From an uncultured Clostridia bacterium (GTDB lineage Bacteria; Bacillota; Clostridia; Oscillospirales; Ruminococcaceae): 8,736 nucleotides of DNA. Positions 6,856-8,736 of this stretch are shown piece by piece; within the stretch, counting starts at the first letter, position 1; each line of letters begins with the position of its first letter. Both the position numbers and the translations under genes were made by a program. The notes beneath the pieces are model-generated. The model worked only from the letters and a program-made list of their open reading frames with translations. It ran no database searches and was not told the origin of the DNA. The stretch spans positions 1 to 8,736 of the forward strand of contig CANRPG010000070.1 in the NCBI GenBank assembly GCA_947632425.1, read 5' to 3'.

Positions 6856-7665
6856 ACGAACAATTCGCAGATAAAACGCCTGGCGAGGATAAGGCTGGCA
6901 GGCAACTGGGGAAACTGCGTTGCGCTAAGCATGATGCTTTTGTCGTTCATGACGATGATAGCCATAGGAGAGCTTATAATTTACAGGATAACGCTTATGA
7001 TATACGATGGTTTTGACACGTTTTCGGAATACATACGCTCTGAGACGGTGCTGAAACTGCTTATAATAAGAGCCGCGATATACTATCTGCTGCTTGTGCC
7101 TGCGCTGAGCAATATGCGCCGCACCTACATAAGCCTTGCAAACGGCAAAAGTTTTATAGGCACCCAGTGGGAGATACGCCACTACGGACTGCGCTTTTAC
7201 GCAAAAATAATCTTCATGCAGACTATTTCGCTTATATATCAGGCGGCTATGCTCGTGCCGCTGTTTGCCTGCGCTTTCGGCGTTTCATACTACATTGAGC
7301 TTTGCCGCCAGCACATAACGACAAGAAGTCTGCTTATGTTCATGCTGTGCCTGCTTATGGCGATAATAATGCTGTGCGTTTTTCTGTACTTTCGCATAAA
7401 AATGCGGCTTGTGCCGTTCATAAACGTGCTGCACCCCGAAATAGGTATGCTTGACTGCTTTATACTATCCTCGCGGCTTATGCGTAAAAATATTATAAGA
7501 TATGTGTTTTTTCAACTGTCGTTTTTGCATTACTTTCTGCTGTGCGTGCTGGTGTTCCCGATTCTTGTGATATTCCCTTACTACTACATGAGCGTGAGCG
7601 TGCTGTGCTCCAGCCTTGTTACAAAAAACGCTGTGGAAGATTATCTTCACAGCAAGGAGAACTGA
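6856..7665 (+). CDS. DUF975-like polytopic membrane protein, probable ACG start
   Basis: The product is an integral membrane protein with about five or six hydrophobic segments and no visible catalytic motif; its function is unknown. It resembles the DUF975 family. The N-terminal IKRLARIRLAGNWGN matches the family's opening, and the stretch SSRLMRKNIIRYVFFQLSF followed by a hydrophobic run and PYYYMSVSVL matches the C-terminal half. The first ATG in frame is at 6931, but that would remove the conserved opening, and no ribosome binding site precedes it. The frame runs back to a TGA at 6847. Initiation at ACG 6856, 6 nt after AGGTGA, gives 269 residues beginning (M)NNSQIKRLAR. A one-base sequence error or a damaged start codon is the alternative. 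The stop is one base before the rluA-type gene's ATG, so the two are probably co-translated. Confidence 0.72.
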   Translation, partial: TNNSQIKRLARIRLAGNWGNCVALSMMLLSFMTMIAIGELIIYRITLMIYDGFDTFSEYIRSETVLKLLIIRAAIYYLLLVPALSNMRRTYISLANGKSFIGTQWEIRHYGLRFYAKIIFMQTISLIYQAAMLVPLFACAFGVSYYIELCRQHITTRSLLMFMLCLLMAIIMLCVFLYFRIKMRLVPFINVLHPEIGMLDCFILSSRLMRKNIIRYVFFQLSFLHYFLLCVLVFPILVIFPYYYMSVSVLCSSLVTKNAVEDYLHSKEN

Positions 7666-7666
7666 T

Positions 7667-8497
7667 ATGCAGTACACTTTTACGGCGGAAGAGGGCGGCA
7701 GCGTTGAGAAAACACTGCGAAAAAACGGCGTATCGCGCAGGCTGATAACTAAGCTGAAACGCACGGGCGGTATAACATCGGGCGGCAAGGCTGTGCGGAC
7801 TGTTGACATACTGCAAAAGGGCGATGAGGTCACAATACGGTATGATGACGATGACCGTCTGGAAGCCGCAAAGCTTGACAATGCCACTGTAGTTTACAGC
7901 GATGAATATATTGTAGTGTTTGACAAGCCCTCGGGTATGCCTGTGCACCCATCTGCAAAGCACAGGTGCGACACGCTGGGAAATTATTTTGCGTATCTGT
8001 ACCCCGGCAAGACTTTCAGACCGATAAACCGCCTTGACAGGGATACCTCGGGGCTGTGCGTTGTGGCGCTTGACCCGTTGGCGGCGAAGAATTTGCAGCG
8101 CTGCATAGAAAAAACATACTTTGCGGCGGTGGAAGGTGAGATAAAAAGCGGCGGCGTTATTGACCTGCCGATAGCAAGAGAGCGCGAGAGCATTATAAAA
8201 CGCTGCGTGAGGAGCGACGGCAAGCGCGCTGTTACGGCATACGAGCCTGTTTGCCAAGGAAATCACTGCACGCTTTTGAAGATACGCCTTGAAACGGGCA
8301 GAACGCATCAGATACGGGTGCATTTTTCGCACACGGGACACCCACTTTTGGGTGATGATATGTACGGCGGCAGCGTTGACAAGATAAAGCGGCAGGCGCT
8401 CCACTGCTCAGAGATCATGCTGACACACCCCAAAAGCGGCGAAAAGGTGAGGTTTACTTCTCCCCTGCCCTGCGATATACAAGAGCTGTTCAAATAG
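7667..8497 (+). CDS. RluA-family RNA pseudouridine synthase
   Basis: The 276-residue enzyme should convert specific uridines in rRNA or tRNA to pseudouridine; which ones cannot be told from the sequence. An S4-like RNA-binding region occupies roughly residues 12-60 (VSRRLITKLKRTGGITSGGK, LQKGDEV). The catalytic domain begins around VVYSDEYIVVFDKPSGMPVHP. The active-site motif is INRLDRDTSGL with D124 as the expected catalytic aspartate; the histidine common before RLD is replaced by asparagine, as in many Firmicutes members. The C-terminal GRTHQIRVHFSHTGHPLLGDDMYG is also diagnostic. The ATG at 7667 was chosen because AAGGAG (7654-7659) lies 7 nt upstream, inside the end of the previous gene; the frame itself opens further upstream. 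It is the last gene of the operon and is followed by a terminator. Confidence 0.95.
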   Translation: MQYTFTAEEGGSVEKTLRKNGVSRRLITKLKRTGGITSGGKAVRTVDILQKGDEVTIRYDDDDRLEAAKLDNATVVYSDEYIVVFDKPSGMPVHPSAKHRCDTLGNYFAYLYPGKTFRPINRLDRDTSGLCVVALDPLAAKNLQRCIEKTYFAAVEGEIKSGGVIDLPIARERESIIKRCVRSDGKRAVTAYEPVCQGNHCTLLKIRLETGRTHQIRVHFSHTGHPLLGDDMYGGSVDKIKRQALHCSEIMLTHPKSGEKVRFTSPLPCDIQELFK

Positions 8498-8498
8498 A

Positions 8499-8538
8499 GA
8501 TCCCGAAAGAGTGTGAGCTTTTTCGGGATCGTTTTTTT
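8499..8538 (+). terminator. Intrinsic terminator after the pseudouridine synthase gene
   Basis: A perfect 10-bp stem, GATCCCGAAA (8499-8508) with TTTCGGGATC (8521-8530), has a 12-nt loop and is followed by seven T residues (8532-8538). It starts two bases after the stop codon and ends the rightward operon. There is no T run on the other side, so it works in one direction only. Confidence 0.92.
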
Positions 8539-8615
8539 GTTTACTTATAAAAAGCGTATCTAATTTGCGCTGTCACGCAAGCCTGCGGAGCTGCGAGAAC
8601 TTCACATATGGCACG

Positions 8616-8634
8616 GCGTTCCATAATGGAACGC
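8616..8634. repeat. 19-bp palindrome GCGTTCC-N5-GGAACGC, copy 1
   Basis: GCGTTCCAT and ATGGAACGC are exact reverse complements around a single A. It shares the 7-bp arms and 5-bp spacing with the palindrome at 8688-8706. Confidence 0.75.
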
Positions 8635-8660
8635 GGCAAAATAGCTATGCGCTACAATTA

Positions 8661-8695
8661 GGGAACGCCCTCTCTTGCATGGGCGTAGCGTTCCC
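8661..8695. repeat. Inverted repeat GGGAACGC...GCGTTCCC, alternative hairpin
   Basis: GGGAACGC (8661-8668) pairs exactly with GCGTTCCC (8688-8695); inside it GCCC (8667-8670) can pair with GGGC (8681-8684) instead of the last bases of the outer stem. The right arm is also the left arm of the next palindrome, so the two hairpins exclude each other. Confidence 0.65.
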
Positions 8696-8706
8696 GTTGG
8701 GAACGC
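8688..8706. repeat. 19-bp palindrome GCGTTCC-N5-GGAACGC, copy 2
   Basis: GCGTTCCC (8688-8695) and GGGAACGC (8699-8706) are exact reverse complements with a 3-nt loop. The arms equal those of copy 1, whose center lies 72 bp away. The innermost pair differs (C-G here, A-T in copy 1) but remains complementary. Confidence 0.75.
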
Positions 8707-8736
8707 CTGAAGAATTATTTCGCCCCAAAAACTAAA

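Larger units (their letters stand above)
8540..8736. other. Gene-free right end rich in inverted repeats
   Basis: No reading frame with gene-like features, no tRNA and no clear promoter is seen. Besides the GCGTTCC repeats listed separately, it contains a small stem at 8565-8580 (TTGCG and CGCAA around 6 nt) and CGCTAC (8650-8655), which pairs with GTAGCG (8685-8690). The dense self-complementarity suggests a structured or dispersed repeat element. Confidence 0.5.

Noticed and set aside
6846..7016. GTG-started frame after GGAAGG, about 55 codons.
   Set aside because: The predicted product has no family-like features, and the frame overlaps the membrane protein gene out of frame. The ribosome binding site is too close to the GTG.
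7619..8404. Long minus-strand open frame of 261 codons opposite the pseudouridine synthase gene.
   Set aside because: It mirrors a strongly supported enzyme, has no family motifs and no good ribosome binding site; it follows from base composition.
8661..8707. A tRNA or integron attC-like site in the right-end repeats.
   Set aside because: No cloverleaf or anticodon arm can be drawn, and the attC core (GTTRRRY with its partner) is not present in the right arrangement.

Overview
The window reads as part of an anaerobic, low-to-medium GC Firmicutes chromosome, most likely a Clostridia member of the Ruminococcus/Oscillospiraceae type. This rests on a clostridial rnfCDGEAB-type operon, a relative of the clostridial 2-hydroxyacyl-CoA dehydratase activators, a DUF975-like membrane protein, strong AAGGAGG-type ribosome binding sites and heavy use of the ATA isoleucine codon. 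The species cannot be fixed from the sequence.

Minus strand, about 1-5994: an operon for the membrane-bound Rnf complex (ferredoxin:NAD+ oxidoreductase coupled to Na+ or H+ transport). It is read in the order rnfC, rnfD, rnfG, rnfE, rnfA, then an extra gene, then rnfB, which runs off the left edge. Genes overlap or lie within 17 nt of each other. Fe-S cysteines (RnfC, RnfB, RnfA, RnfE), the flavinylation motifs of RnfD and RnfG, and the RnfC flavin loop are all visible. The extra gene (661-1911) resembles the last ~400 residues of the very long acyl-CoA dehydratase activase fusion proteins, without the ATPase part. It is coupled to rnfA by a TAATG overlap and sits 15 nt before rnfB, so the operon is C-D-G-E-A-X-B. 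This is the most notable feature of the window.

Intergenic 5995-6194: the divergent control region. A near-consensus promoter on the minus strand (TTTACA-17-TATAAT) serves rnf, and an extended -10 promoter on the plus strand (TTGAAT-17-TACAAT) serves the rightward genes. They face each other, so the two transcripts should overlap by roughly 35 nt. A perfect 8-bp inverted repeat lies between the predicted start points.

Plus strand, 6195-8497: a small operon of a histidine-phosphatase-superfamily enzyme, a DUF975-like polytopic membrane protein whose homologous N-terminus lies upstream of any usual start codon (an ACG start at 6856 is the best candidate), and an RluA-family pseudouridine synthase. 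A strong intrinsic terminator follows at 8499-8538.

Right end, 8540-8736: no gene is seen. It holds five copies of the heptamer GCGTTCC/GGAACGC, arranged as two sibling 19-bp palindromes and an intervening copy that can form alternative hairpins. It looks like a dispersed intergenic repeat or a multi-site operator.
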